A DNA stretch of 64,000 nucleotides from an uncultured Collinsella sp. (GCA_958415665.1 CATYZK010000009.1:1-64000); one strand, 5' to 3'. Shown: positions 7,441 to 16,432, counted from the first letter of the stretch. Made by a program: numbers and translations. Notes: generated from the letters alone by a model not told the origin.

Positions 7441-8541
7441 CTAGTTCTGCGAATCGGCGGGAAAGGCGATGCCCGCCTGCTGGCGCACGGCATCCATGAT
7501 GCGCAATGAGACGAGCGTGACATCGCGGTAGTGGCCAAGTTCGTGACGTCCCGCCGGGGTATCCCAAATCTCTTCCTTAACGTTATCGATGCCGCCGATG
7601 GCGGTGATAAAGTCGGCGAGCTCATACTCCATGGTGTTGCTCGACTTTGGCAGGTCGAGCATGCGGCCGTTGTCGCCCTGCTCGCGCGGGGCCTCGGTGG
7701 CCGACCCGCGCACAACATCGCCGCGGTAGTCGATGTGCACGTTGCGGGGTGTGGACAGATGGTCGATCTGGATGGTGCCGCGCTCGCCTTCGATTTGCGA
7801 GGGCAGCAAGTCGTTCGTGATCTTGGAGTGCGCAAGTTCGACGGAGATGCGGCCGCCGCCGTAGCTGGCGAGGATGGAACCGCAGCCGTCGATGGGTCCG
7901 TTCGTGAGCTGTTGCGTGGCGGGATCCAGCAACGTGGTCATGCTGGTGAGGCCGGAGGGCATGCCGAAGATCTCGACCATGGGCTCGACAGTGTAGACGC
8001 CGATATCCATGAGGGACCCCGATGCCATGTGGCAGTCGAAGATATTGGTGGCACGTCCCGCGAGAACCTCGTTGTAGCGCGAAGAATATTTGCCAAAGCG
8101 CAGCGAAGCGCGGCGAATGGGCGCAATCTCGCCTAAGGCGTCCTCGATGGCGTGGAAGGCGGGGTCATGGAGGGGGCGCATGGCCTCGAGGGCTACAACG
8201 CCCGCTGCCTCGGCGGCGCGGAAGACCTCCAGCGCCTGTGCCTCGGTGGCGCAGAAGGGCTTCTCGACGATGACGTGTTTGCCGCCGGCGATGCAGGCAA
8301 GGGCCTGCTCGTGGTGAAGTGCGTTGGGACTGCCAATATAGACGGCATCGACATCGTCGGCGGACGCGAGCTCATCGAGTGCGGTGAAGTTGCGCTCGCC
8401 GCCGTGCTCAGCGGTAAAGGCGGCGCCGCGCTCGGCATTGCGCGAGAGCGTGCCCACGAATGCAGCCAGGTCGTTGGCGTTGACGACCTGGATGAAGTCG
8501 TCGGTGATCATGGATGTGCCGATGGTCGCGATGCGCAGCAT
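7441..8541 (-). CDS. Gfo/Idh/MocA-family NAD(P)-dependent oxidoreductase
   Basis: A 366-residue dehydrogenase. The N-terminal Rossmann fold starts MLRIATIGTSMITDDF. The family signature GSPNALHHEQALACIAGGKH followed by VIVEKPF contains the catalytic lysine of the EKP motif. The C-terminal part is the alpha/beta substrate domain. The likely substrate is a sugar or polyol, but no sugar genes adjoin it. The start has GGGGG 5 nt upstream. Confidence 0.9.
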   Translation of the reverse strand: MLRIATIGTSMITDDFIQVVNANDLAAFVGTLSRNAERGAAFTAEHGGERNFTALDELASADDVDAVYIGSPNALHHEQALACIAGGKHVIVEKPFCATEAQALEVFRAAEAAGVVALEAMRPLHDPAFHAIEDALGEIAPIRRASLRFGKYSSRYNEVLAGRATNIFDCHMASGSLMDIGVYTVEPMVEIFGMPSGLTSMTTLLDPATQQLTNGPIDGCGSILASYGGGRISVELAHSKITNDLLPSQIEGERGTIQIDHLSTPRNVHIDYRGDVVRGSATEAPREQGDNGRMLDLPKSSNTMEYELADFITAIGGIDNVKEEIWDTPAGRHELGHYRDVTLVSLRIMDAVRQQAGIAFPADSQN

Positions 8542-8614
8542 ATGTCCCCCTTGCGTTGTTTGGTCTACAGGATGAGTGTAGCGCGGGAGAACGAAAAAAC
8601 GTGCGAAAACGCCG

Positions 8615-9100
8615 TTACAGGTCGCTCTCGTTAAAGCCGGTGTCGATATCGAGGTTGCTGCCGTCGGCCGCCGTGGTGGCGAGCTCGTCGCAGCGTTCGT
8701 TGAGCTCGTGGCCGGCATGACCCTTAACCCAGATGAACTCGACCTTGTGCTTGCTCTTTGCGGTGATCAGGCGTTCCCACAGGTCGCGGTTCTTAACGGG
8801 CTGCTTGTTGGCGGTCTTCCAACCGCGCTTTTTCCAGCCGTCGATCCAATGCTTGTTAAAGGCGTTGACGACGTACTGCGAGTCGGAATGGACCTCGACC
8901 TCGCAGGGGCGGTTGAGCGCTTCGAGCGCCACGATGACGGCCATGAGCTCCATGCGGTTGTTGGTGGTCTTGGCATAGCCGCGCGAAAGCTCGGAGATGA
9001 AGGTCTTGCCGGCGGGGTTGGTGTATTTGAGTACGGCACCATAGCCGCCGCGTCCCGGATTTGATCGGGCCGAGCCGTCGGTATAGATGATGACCTTCAC
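8615..9100 (-). CDS. rnhA: Ribonuclease HI
   Basis: A 161-residue endonuclease that removes RNA from RNA-DNA hybrids. All four catalytic carboxylates are recognisable: TDGS (D8), MELMAV, HSDSQYV and NERCDELA. WVKGHAGH is the conserved handle/active-site loop. A GTG start at 9100 is chosen because the homologous sequence begins there (VKVIIYTDGS) and AAAGGAA precedes it. A short Asp-rich tail follows the core. Confidence 0.95.
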   Translation of the reverse strand: MKVIIYTDGSARSNPGRGGYGAVLKYTNPAGKTFISELSRGYAKTTNNRMELMAVIVALEALNRPCEVEVHSDSQYVVNAFNKHWIDGWKKRGWKTANKQPVKNRDLWERLITAKSKHKVEFIWVKGHAGHELNERCDELATTAADGSNLDIDTGFNESDL

Positions 9101-9199
9101 ATGGTTCCTTTCGCTGAGTGCTTCTCTCGTGAGTGACCATTGTAGCGCCATGCCCGCCGGGGGCCAGCAATCTACGATTTCTACCCCGTCTTCCGACTG

Positions 9200-10102
9200 T
9201 TAGTTGGCATGGATGATGCGGTTGAGCTCGTCGAGGTATTGCTGCAAGAGGAGAGAGGGCTTGCGCTCGTCGTGCATGATGTAGCCAACGTGCATCGTTG
9301 GGGCGTCTGCTAGCGGGATCGATGCCATGCCCCATTGCATTTCATTGGAGAGGACACCGGTCGACAGGGTGTAACCGTTCGACGTGATAAGTAAGTTAGT
9401 AAGTGTTCCGCGGTCCGAGATTCGTATGTTGCGGTCGCAAGGGATATAGCTAAAAGGTTCCTCGGCGTAATAGAAGGAGTTTGAGGTTCCCTGCTCAAAG
9501 CTGTAGCGCGTATAGGGCGTGAGGTCGGCAAGGGACAGCTGCGGGCGGCGTGCGAGCGGGTGGCGCTCGCTAACGAAGACGTGGACCGTCGCGTCGAAGA
9601 GGGGATGGAAGCTTGCGCGGGCATCGGCGAAGGCCTTCTGCAGAACGCGGGCGTTAAAGTCATCCAGATACAGAATGCCGATATCGCTGCGAAACGCACG
9701 GACGTCATCGATGATCTGCGATGTGGTGGTCTCGCGCATGATGAACTCGAACTTGCTGTCGCGGCAGCGTTCGACGACGTTGACAAAGGCCTCGACCGAA
9801 AAGGCGTAGTGCTGGGCGGAAATGGCGAGGCGGGCTTGCGGGGTGCCACCGTCCTCGTAGCGTGCCTCGAGCATGTCGGCCTGCTCTACGACCTGGCGCG
9901 CATAGCCCAAAAGCTCGGTGCCGTCGTTGGTGAGCGTGACGCCGCGGCTGGAGCGCGTGAAGATTTCCAAGTGGAGCTCCTGCTCCAGGCTTTTGACGGC
10001 GTTTGAGATGTTGGACTGAGCGGTATAGAGGCGCTGAGCTGCGGCGTTGATTGAGCCGGACTCTGCCACGGCGATCAGAAAACGAAGCTGCTGAAGGGTC
10101 AT
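9200..10102 (-). CDS. LysR-family transcriptional regulator, divergent from metY
   Basis: A 300-residue LysR regulator. The N-terminal winged helix reads MTLQQLRFLIAVAESGSI ... AQSNISNAVKSLEQEL and is followed by a periplasmic-binding-like effector domain from about residue 90. The start at 10102 has AGGGTGG upstream. It is transcribed divergently from metY with 270 bp between them, so control of sulfur amino-acid synthesis (MetR/CysB-like) is the natural guess. The effector is unknown. Confidence 0.9.
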   Translation of the reverse strand: MTLQQLRFLIAVAESGSINAAAQRLYTAQSNISNAVKSLEQELHLEIFTRSSRGVTLTNDGTELLGYARQVVEQADMLEARYEDGGTPQARLAISAQHYAFSVEAFVNVVERCRDSKFEFIMRETTTSQIIDDVRAFRSDIGILYLDDFNARVLQKAFADARASFHPLFDATVHVFVSERHPLARRPQLSLADLTPYTRYSFEQGTSNSFYYAEEPFSYIPCDRNIRISDRGTLTNLLITSNGYTLSTGVLSNEMQWGMASIPLADAPTMHVGYIMHDERKPSLLLQQYLDELNRIIHAN

Positions 10103-10162
10103 CGACGCCACCCTTTCGATTGCTATCTATAAAACCGATAACAGGTTAGCGCTTTTAAGTGA

Positions 10163-10191
10163 TTGACCGAGCGAAACAATGCTCGTACTAT
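10163..10191 (+). promoter_or_regulatory. metY promoter with dyad in the spacer
   Basis: TTGACC, a 17-bp spacer and TACTAT form a good sigma70-type promoter. The spacer carries the dyad CGAGC-N8-GCTCG, a possible binding site for the divergent LysR protein. It predicts a leader of about 175 nt before metY. Confidence 0.65.
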
Positions 10192-10260
10192 TCAAAACAC
10201 ACAAAGGCGGTAGGTAATTAAGCCGACCACGGAACCGGGATGTCAAAAGGAGGACCGCAT

Positions 10261-10314
10261 ATGAATTGCTTACCAAGACGAATGCCGGGCTCCTGTTTGC
10301 GCCCGTCGGCGTGA
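10261..10314 (+). CDS. Putative Cys/Met leader peptide upstream of metY
   Basis: A 17-codon reading frame, MNCLPRRMPGSCLRPSA, preceded by a near-perfect AAAAGGAGGA ribosome site with 7-nt spacing. Cys codons stand at 3 and 12 and an internal Met at 8. It lies in the metY leader between the promoter and the gene and ends inside a hairpin followed by a T run. This arrangement suggests ribosome-mediated attenuation in response to sulfur amino acids. It is not supported by homology that I can recall. Confidence 0.5.
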   Translation: MNCLPRRMPGSCLRPSA

Positions 10315-10346
10315 TCAGGAGACAGCGACTTACTTCTCTCTTTTTT
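10290..10346 (+). terminator. Attenuator-like hairpin in the metY leader
   Basis: CTCCTG pairs with CAGGAG (10290-10295 / 10315-10320), enclosing an inner GCGCC/GGCGT stem. A T-rich stretch including TTTTTT at 10341 follows about 20 nt later. The 5' arm lies in the end of the leader peptide frame. The gap between stem and T run makes it an atypical terminator. Confidence 0.4.
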
Positions 10347-10372
10347 ACTTTCGTTCGATCAAGGAGATCATC

Positions 10373-11683
10373 ATGAGCCAGTTCATCAACAACCCCGAGC
10401 ACACCTTTGGTTTCGATACCCTGCAGCTGCACGTTGGCCAGGAGAGCGCCGATCCCGCATCCGACTCCCGTGCCGTGCCTATCTACCAGACCACGAGCTA
10501 TGTGTTCCGCAACTCCCAGCACGCCGCCGACCGCTTTGGTCTTGCCGACGCCGGTAACATCTACGGTCGTCTGACCAACTCCACCCAGGGCGTCTTCGAG
10601 GACCGTATCGCCGCACTCGAGGGCGGCGTGGCAGGTCTTGCCGTCGCCTCCGGCGCTGCTGCCATCACCTATACCCTGCAGGCCCTTGCCCAGGCCGGTG
10701 ACCACGTGGTGGCTCAGAAGACCATCTACGGTGGCTCCTACAACCTGCTGGAGCATACGCTCTCCCAGTTTGGCGTCGAGACCACGTTTGTCGATGCCCA
10801 TAACCTGGACGAGGTTGAGGGTGCCATCAAGGCCAACACCACGGTCATCTATCTCGAGACGCTCGGCAACCCCAACTCCGATATCCCCAACATCGACGCC
10901 ATCTCCGAGATCGCCAAGAAGCACGGTCTGCCGGTTGTCGTCGATAACACCTTCGGCACCCCGTATCTGTTCCGTCCGCTGGAGCATGGTGCCAACATCG
11001 TCGTCCACTCCGCAACCAAGTTCATCGGCGGCCACGGCACCTCGCTGGGCGGTGTGATCGTCGACGGCGGTAACTTCGATTGGAAGGCGAGCGGAAAGTA
11101 CGCCCAGATTGCTGAGCCCAACCCCTCCTACCATGGTGTTTCGTTTGCCGAGGCTGCCGGTCCCGCCGCCTTCGCAACCTATGTTCGCGCCATCCTGCTG
11201 CGTGACGAGGGTGCCTGCATCAGCCCGTTCAACGCCTGGGTCCTGCTCCAGGGCACCGAGACTCTGTCGCTGCGCGTCGACCGCCATGTCGAGAACACCA
11301 AGAAGGTCGTTGAGTTCCTGGCTGGTGACAGCCACGTCGCCAAGGTGAACCACCCGAGCCTGCCTGAGCACCCCGATCACGAGCTCTATCAGAAGTACTT
11401 CCCCCGTGGCGGCGCTTCGATCTTCACCTTTGAGATTAAGGGTGGCCAGGAGGCTGCCTGGAAGTTCATCGATCATCTGCAGGTATTCTCGCTGCTCGCC
11501 AACGTGGCCGACGTCAAGTCGCTCGTCGTGCACCCGGCTACCACCACGCACTCCCAGCTCTCTGCCGAGGAGCTCGCCGAGCAGAACATCACGCCCTCCA
11601 CGATCCGTCTTTCCATCGGTACCGAGAACGCCGAGGACATCATTTGGGATCTGAAGCAGGCCTTCGCCGCGCTGGACGAGTAA
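10373..11683 (+). CDS. metY: O-acetylhomoserine sulfhydrylase (MetY)
   Basis: A 436-residue PLP enzyme of the Cys/Met metabolism family that makes homocysteine from O-acetylhomoserine and sulfide. The PLP lysine is in HSATKFIGGHGTSLGG. GRLTNSTQGVFEDRIAALEGG and VVDNTFGTPYLFRPLEHGA are typical of the long MetY subgroup rather than the 380-residue MetB/MetC enzymes. An AAGGAG site precedes the ATG. The gene stands alone between its leader and a strong terminator. Confidence 0.95.
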   Translation: MSQFINNPEHTFGFDTLQLHVGQESADPASDSRAVPIYQTTSYVFRNSQHAADRFGLADAGNIYGRLTNSTQGVFEDRIAALEGGVAGLAVASGAAAITYTLQALAQAGDHVVAQKTIYGGSYNLLEHTLSQFGVETTFVDAHNLDEVEGAIKANTTVIYLETLGNPNSDIPNIDAISEIAKKHGLPVVVDNTFGTPYLFRPLEHGANIVVHSATKFIGGHGTSLGGVIVDGGNFDWKASGKYAQIAEPNPSYHGVSFAEAAGPAAFATYVRAILLRDEGACISPFNAWVLLQGTETLSLRVDRHVENTKKVVEFLAGDSHVAKVNHPSLPEHPDHELYQKYFPRGGASIFTFEIKGGQEAAWKFIDHLQVFSLLANVADVKSLVVHPATTTHSQLSAEELAEQNITPSTIRLSIGTENAEDIIWDLKQAFAALDE

Positions 11684-11743
11684 GGCGACTTGTGCAAGGG
11701 CCCCTTGCGACTCGATAGGTATAACTGCATAAAATGCCTGCTC

Positions 11744-11784
11744 AAGGCGCCTGTGCGAACAATGGTTGCGCAGGCGCCTTTTTT
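11744..11784 (+). terminator. Intrinsic terminator of metY
   Basis: A 13-bp stem (AAGGCGCCTGTGC / GCGCAGGCGCCTT, one G-U) with an 11-nt loop runs into TTTTTT: a textbook rho-independent terminator. Confidence 0.9.
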
Positions 11785-11995
11785 GCATAGGAAGGGCGCT
11801 ATTACAGGGTTTTTGGCATGCTTTATGCATTCGAGTTGTGGAAAACTCCTGTTGAGAGGATGTGAGTTTTACGCAATTGACGTGCGCCTTTTGAGTAAAA
11901 CCGCAGGTTGCGATTTGCTCGAGGTACTATGCAGCGCGATCGAATCACACGCAGCTCAAACGCAGCAAAAACGCACTACGGAGGTTTCCAGCTAC

Positions 11996-12772
11996 ATGAG
12001 GATCGATTCACGAAAACCGAAAGCCGCCGCCCTTTCCGCCGCTCTGACCGTGGCACTTTTGGCGGGCGCCGGCGCAACTGATGCCCACGCGGCGACACTA
12101 TCCGATACGGTCGGATCAACGCCGTCCGAGGCGACGCTGGTGCAGCCCGTCGACTACCGCGGCGATGGTTATGGTTCCATGCAGGAGTGGAACGCCTCGA
12201 TGGAGGCCAAGCGCGATTCCCTTGAGATGCGCGCTCAGATCATTATGAATATGTATGGCGACTATGCTACCGATGACGAGCGCGCTGTGCTGCAGGGTTG
12301 TATCGATGGTGCGGGCAGCCTTTTGACGATGGGGGAGGTCGACGCGAAGTCGACCGAGCTCGATGAGCTGCGCGCTGCGCTTGAGAATGCCAAGCGCGAA
12401 GCGCTCGAGGCCGAGGCCGCCGAGGCAGAGGCTGCCGAGGCCGCCCAGGCTTCGTACTACAACGCCGGCTACACTCCGTTCTACGCGTCTGCCGCGTCCT
12501 ACGCGAACGGATCGGGCCTGACGCGCTCTGCTGGTGTCAATAACTACAACGGGCGCCGCGAGACCTATTACAGCAGCAATGTGCTTTATCACTATCGCAC
12601 GGGCGAATGGACTCAGGATTCTGAGGGCTTCTGGCGCGATTCCGACGGCTATTACGTTGTTGCCGCGGGCGATATGGCACAGGGCTCGACCTTTACGGGC
12701 TCCAAGGGTGATTGCAAGGTCTATGACTCCGGCTGCGCCGCCGGAACCACCGACTACTACACCGGTTGGTAA
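11996..12772 (+). CDS. Exported coiled-coil protein of unknown function
   Basis: A 258-residue protein. Residues 1-33 form a signal peptide ending near DAHAA. A helical region at about 115-155 is rich in Glu/Ala (LEAEAAEAEAAEAAQA) and suggests a coiled coil. The last 70 residues form a Tyr/Gly/Trp-rich domain (YHYRTGEWTQDSEGFWRDSD, then CKVYDSGCAAGTTDYY) with two cysteines that could pair outside the cell. Similar C-termini occur in cell-wall-associated proteins of gut Gram-positives as far as I recall. GGAGG precedes the ATG by 11 nt. No enzymatic motif is visible. Confidence 0.75.
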   Translation: MRIDSRKPKAAALSAALTVALLAGAGATDAHAATLSDTVGSTPSEATLVQPVDYRGDGYGSMQEWNASMEAKRDSLEMRAQIIMNMYGDYATDDERAVLQGCIDGAGSLLTMGEVDAKSTELDELRAALENAKREALEAEAAEAEAAEAAQASYYNAGYTPFYASAASYANGSGLTRSAGVNNYNGRRETYYSSNVLYHYRTGEWTQDSEGFWRDSDGYYVVAAGDMAQGSTFTGSKGDCKVYDSGCAAGTTDYYTGW

Positions 12773-12802
12773 TCTGCCATCAGAGCAAAATAGGCACATG
12801 AT

Positions 12803-12853
12803 GGGCGGGCGTCTTTACTGAGCTTTTAGGCAACGTAAAGCCGCCCTTTCTTT
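12803..12853 (+). terminator. Terminator after the exported coiled-coil protein
   Basis: GGGCGG pairs with CCGCCC and CTTTAC with GTAAAG in one interrupted stem, followed by the T-rich TTTCTTTA. Confidence 0.7.
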
Positions 12854-12963
12854 ATGTGCGTTTGAGTTAACAGAGCCCTTACCGTGGCGGTACGCTGGGC
12901 GTATGCATGCGGGGCACACTGGTTCATGAGAAATAAGGTCTTTCTCGTGGAGGAAGTGGTCTC

Positions 12964-13170
12964 ATGAACGCTCGAGATATCGCTATCGCCGCCGTCGCAT
13001 TGGTACTTGGCTGTCTTGGCCCTACAGCTGCGTTTGTCGCAGGCATGCAGGGCTCGTGCGGGGCTGCTCCTATTGTGGTCGGCGCGCTCATCGCAGCAGC
13101 GCTGCTGGGCAGCGCGGGTGTGGTCCTTTGTCGCGATGACGAGGACGAGGCTCCGGAGTCGCAGCTCTAA
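12964..13170 (+). CDS. Small membrane protein, two predicted helices
   Basis: A 68-residue hydrophobic protein. Helices span about residues 6-28 and 37-57, and an acidic tail (CRDDEDEAPESQL) follows. A strong GGAGG site lies upstream and a perfect terminator downstream, so it is probably a real single-gene transcript. No homologue is recognised; function unknown. Confidence 0.65.
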   Translation: MNARDIAIAAVALVLGCLGPTAAFVAGMQGSCGAAPIVVGALIAAALLGSAGVVLCRDDEDEAPESQL

Positions 13171-13207
13171 CCGTCGGAACGCCGACTACTGGTTATAGAT
13201 GAAGATG

Positions 13208-13245
13208 AAAGCCGCCGCAAGGGGAGTGCTCCTTGCGGCGGCTTT
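13208..13245 (+). terminator. Intrinsic terminator, probably bidirectional
   Basis: A 15-bp perfect stem (AAAGCCGCCGCAAGG and its complement) with an 8-nt loop sits between convergent genes. It ends in TTTACT on the plus strand and has matching A-rich sequence for the opposite strand. Confidence 0.8.
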
Positions 13246-13278
13246 ACTGTCGAGTCTGTTGACGTGGCGAATCGGGCG

Positions 13279-14193
13279 CTACCAGCTTGCCTCGATATCG
13301 CGAATACGCTGATAGAGCCATTCGTTTTGCGGCACCTGGATACCGTGCTTGGCCGCGAGGCGGCAGATGGTACCCGCAAATTCCTCGACCTCGGTTCTGC
13401 GTTGAGCGATGCGGTCTTGCGCCATCGAGGGCATGCCGGCGGGATCGAGCCCTTTTATGAGACGCACCATCTGCGTCAGGTCTTCCTCGGTGAGCTCGAT
13501 GCCCTCGGCATTGGCGACTGCAAGTGTCTCGCGCATGGCGGAAACAAAGCAGCGACGCTGCTCGGAGCCCTGTTCCGTGGCGCTTCCGTACGTGCCGCCG
13601 TAGGCCATGCAGGTTTGGTTGATGCCGTCGTTGAGCATGAGCTTGGCCCACATGCGGTGCGCGATGTCTGCCTCGACGGTGTGGGCGATGCCGCAGCGCG
13701 TGTAGAGCTCGTCGATGCCGGCGACGGTCGCGGGGTCGGTGCCGGCTGCCGTACCAAAGCGAATCTCGCCGGTGTTGGTAAAAGTGAGCTCGCCGTTGAG
13801 GAATACGGCATCCATACCCTGGCAGATACCCAGGACGGTGTGCTTCCAGCCAAAGCGCTCGGCAATCTTTTGCTCGCTGGTAATGCCGTTGCACAGCGAG
13901 GCGATGAACGTATTGGGGCCCACGATGTGCTCCATGGTCTGGATCGCCTGATCGAGTCCGGTTGTCTTGACCGTGAGGATGACCAGATCGGCGGGCATAG
14001 CCTCGCTGGCGCGGACGGACTTGAGCGCACAAGGTTTGCCGTTGACGGTGAGCGCGTCGTTTGCGTGACGATCGAAGCGCGCGTCGTCCATAACATATTC
14101 GACGGCGTCGTTGCCGAGCGCCTGGGCGATCATGCTACCGTAGAGCAGGCCGACACCGCCTTTGCCGATAAAGGCGACCTTGTTGATCTGCAT
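13279..14193 (-). CDS. Ketopantoate reductase family (PanE/ApbA) protein
   Basis: A 304-residue NADP-dependent 2-dehydropantoate 2-reductase-like protein. The nucleotide loop is GKGGVGLLYG near the N-terminus, and the C-terminal helical domain contains WAKLMLNDGINQTC with the catalytic-type lysine. ATG 14193 is preferred because GGGGAG is 9 nt upstream; the ATG at 14202 is too close to it. Many paralogues of this family reduce other 2-oxo acids, and no pantothenate genes adjoin it. Confidence 0.88.
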   Translation of the reverse strand: MQINKVAFIGKGGVGLLYGSMIAQALGNDAVEYVMDDARFDRHANDALTVNGKPCALKSVRASEAMPADLVILTVKTTGLDQAIQTMEHIVGPNTFIASLCNGITSEQKIAERFGWKHTVLGICQGMDAVFLNGELTFTNTGEIRFGTAAGTDPATVAGIDELYTRCGIAHTVEADIAHRMWAKLMLNDGINQTCMAYGGTYGSATEQGSEQRRCFVSAMRETLAVANAEGIELTEEDLTQMVRLIKGLDPAGMPSMAQDRIAQRRTEVEEFAGTICRLAAKHGIQVPQNEWLYQRIRDIEASW

Positions 14194-14210
14194 GTGAATC
14201 ATCTCCCCAT

Positions 14211-14238
14211 AAAAAGGCGCCCGCGTGCAGGGCGCCTG
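14211..14238 (-). terminator. Terminator of the cyclase-family gene
   Basis: Read on the minus strand, AGGCGCCC and GGGCGCCT pair around a 7-nt loop and run into TTTTTA. It separates the cyclase gene from the ketopantoate-reductase-like gene. Confidence 0.8.
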
Positions 14239-14310
14239 ATGGATTGTAAGCCGCCGGAGCGCCTTGTATGTGCGGGACGGCGGATATATAGAAGAACGGA
14301 TGCGCTGGAC

Positions 14311-15081
14311 TTATGCCGCGGGGCAGACCGCAAAGACGCGCGCGGGGTACCCGACGCCATCGCGAACCTTGGGGAAGGTGCAGAAGATGACGGCGCCCGT
14401 GGCGGGAAGTTCGTCCAGATGGTCCATGACTTCGATCTGATAGCGGTCGACCGAGAGGATGTATTGCTCGCCGGGGTAGGGGTAGGCGTCCTCGCGCGTG
14501 GTCACGGTCGCGGGGTCGGTGTCTGCCGGCTCGTGGCCGATAGCGCCGATGTTGCGCTCTTCAACGAGCCACTTGATGGCGTCGAGGTCCCAACCGGGGT
14601 AGTGGGGCTGGCCATACTCGTCCTTGTTCTCGAGGTCGGCGAGCTTGGACCAATCGGAGCGGAAAGCGACAAAGGCGTCCTCGGGAATACGGCCGTGCTC
14701 GTCCTCCCAGGCTTTAAGGTCCTCGACGGTCAGGATAAAGTCGGGGTTTGCGGCGCACTCCTCGTGCTTGTCAATCACGCAGAGCGGATGCATAAACTCA
14801 ATGGGCTCGATCTCGCCGAGGGAGCGGCCGTCGACATGGAAGTGGCGCGGCGCGTCGACGTGGGTACCGTACTGCGAGGCGACCGAATACTGAAAGCAGC
14901 GCATGGGCGCGAGCATGTCCTCGGGCGTGTCGGGCAGGTAGTCGAAAAGCTTGGTGGACTCGAACGGCTTAAAGCCAAACCAGTGCGGGGTGTCGTACGA
15001 GAGCGTGTGGGTGAGGTCGACCCAGCGATAATCGTTGCTTTTGAGCTGGGAGGCGAGGTTCCAAAGGTCGAGCGCGGGCAT
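14311..15081 (-). CDS. Cyclase / kynurenine-formamidase-like metal hydrolase
   Basis: A 256-residue cyclase-family protein. The signature QYGTHVDAPRHF is the HxGTHxDxPxH metal-binding motif shared by KynB-type formamidases and related hydrolases. WVDLTHTLSYDTP is the usual N-terminal strand. It may hydrolyse an N-formyl or lactone-type substrate; no tryptophan genes adjoin it. AAAGGAG lies 7 nt before the ATG. Confidence 0.87.
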   Translation of the reverse strand: MPALDLWNLASQLKSNDYRWVDLTHTLSYDTPHWFGFKPFESTKLFDYLPDTPEDMLAPMRCFQYSVASQYGTHVDAPRHFHVDGRSLGEIEPIEFMHPLCVIDKHEECAANPDFILTVEDLKAWEDEHGRIPEDAFVAFRSDWSKLADLENKDEYGQPHYPGWDLDAIKWLVEERNIGAIGHEPADTDPATVTTREDAYPYPGEQYILSVDRYQIEVMDHLDELPATGAVIFCTFPKVRDGVGYPARVFAVCPAA

Positions 15082-15244
15082 GGTTGGCTCCTTTCATCGG
15101 GCTTTTTGCTGATGTTAAAGGGGCGCCGTGACGGCTCGATTTCTGCTGCGTTACGATACGTTCTCAATTGCGATTCCAAATTGTTTCGGCGGCGTGACCG
15201 TTGTGTTTCGCGTGGCCGGGGCACCGATGGCGAAGGGAGGGGCC

Positions 15245-16432
15245 GTGCAATATCGCGTTGACCCCAAAAGCGGTAACCGTATCTCGGCGTTGGGGCTGGG
15301 GTGCATGAGGTTTCCCGGCGCGCCGGGACGCCCGGATCCGAAGACGGCCGATGCCATCATTGCACATGCGGTGGAGCAGGGGATTAACTACCTGGACACG
15401 GCCTATCTCTATCCCGGCAACGAGACGTGCGTCGGGGCATCGCTTGAGCGCTTGGGCCTGCGCGATCAGGTTTTGCTCGCGACTAAGCTGCCGCATGCTT
15501 CGTGCAAATGCGCGGAGGATTTCGACCGCTATTTTGATGAGCAGCTGTGCCGCCTGCGGACTGACCATATCGACTACTACCTTATGCACAACATCACCTC
15601 GCCCGCGCAATGGGAGCGTGTGGTTGCGTTGGATATCGAGGACTGGATTGCGCGCCACAAGGCTACGGGGCGTATTCGCCAGATAGGCTTTTCGTACCAC
15701 GGCAGTGCGGCGGACTTCCTTACGATGCTCGATGCGTATGACTGGGACTTCTGCCAGATCCAGTACAACTACGCCGGAGAGCGCTACCAGGCGGGAACGG
15801 CGGGGCTCATGGCTGCCGCCGAGCGCGGGCTTGCGGTGTTTGTGATGGAGCCGCTTTTGGGCGGACGCCTGGCAGGCAAGCTGCCGCCGCGGGCTCGCGC
15901 CGTGCTCGATAGCGCGAGCGATCCGCATCTGAATACGCCAGCTGCTTGGGGCCTCTCGTGGGTGTGGAATCATCCTCAAGTCACGATGCTGCTTTCGGGT
16001 ATGACCGATACCGAGCAGGTGGACGAGAACGCGGCGCTGGCAGGTCGTGCGCTGCCGGGTTCGATGACGACAGACCAGCTCGATACCATCGCACGCGTAT
16101 TGGAAGAGTTTGAGAAATCGAACCGTGTGCCCTGCACAGGGTGCGGCTACTGCATGCCGTGCCCCAAGGGTGTCAACATCCCTGGTTGTTTTGCCGCCTA
16201 CAACGCGAGCTATGCGCACAGCTGGTTTACGGGACTGTCGCAGTACTTTACGGCGAGCGCGGTGCGCACGAGCGAGCCCAAGCTGGTGAGCAATTGCATC
16301 AAGTGCGGCAAATGCGCGCGGCACTGTCCGCAACATATCGATATCCCCGAGCGTCTCGATGATGTGCGCCGCCGCTTTCAGCCTGGCCCCGTGACGGCCG
16401 CGCTCAAAGCCTTCGGCAAAACGCGCTCCTGA
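15245..16432 (+). CDS. Aldo/keto reductase with C-terminal 4Fe-4S ferredoxin domain
   Basis: A 395-residue protein: an aldo/keto reductase barrel (residues about 1-290, LGLGCMRFPG, NYLDTAYLYPGNE, TKLPH) fused to a ferredoxin-like tail. The tail has CTGCGYCMPCPKGVNIPG and, 50 residues later, CIKCGKCARHCPQHIDIP. This architecture is common in anaerobes and suggests electron exchange with ferredoxin as well as nicotinamide. The GTG at 15245 has GGGAGG just upstream; an in-frame ATG at 15227 lacks a ribosome site. Confidence 0.93.
   Translation: MQYRVDPKSGNRISALGLGCMRFPGAPGRPDPKTADAIIAHAVEQGINYLDTAYLYPGNETCVGASLERLGLRDQVLLATKLPHASCKCAEDFDRYFDEQLCRLRTDHIDYYLMHNITSPAQWERVVALDIEDWIARHKATGRIRQIGFSYHGSAADFLTMLDAYDWDFCQIQYNYAGERYQAGTAGLMAAAERGLAVFVMEPLLGGRLAGKLPPRARAVLDSASDPHLNTPAAWGLSWVWNHPQVTMLLSGMTDTEQVDENAALAGRALPGSMTTDQLDTIARVLEEFEKSNRVPCTGCGYCMPCPKGVNIPGCFAAYNASYAHSWFTGLSQYFTASAVRTSEPKLVSNCIKCGKCARHCPQHIDIPERLDDVRRRFQPGPVTAALKAFGKTRS

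Noticed and set aside
10192..10372. SAM or cobalamin riboswitch before metY
   Set aside because: None of the conserved SAM-I, SAM-IV or B12-box sequences could be recognised; the leader-peptide explanation fits better.
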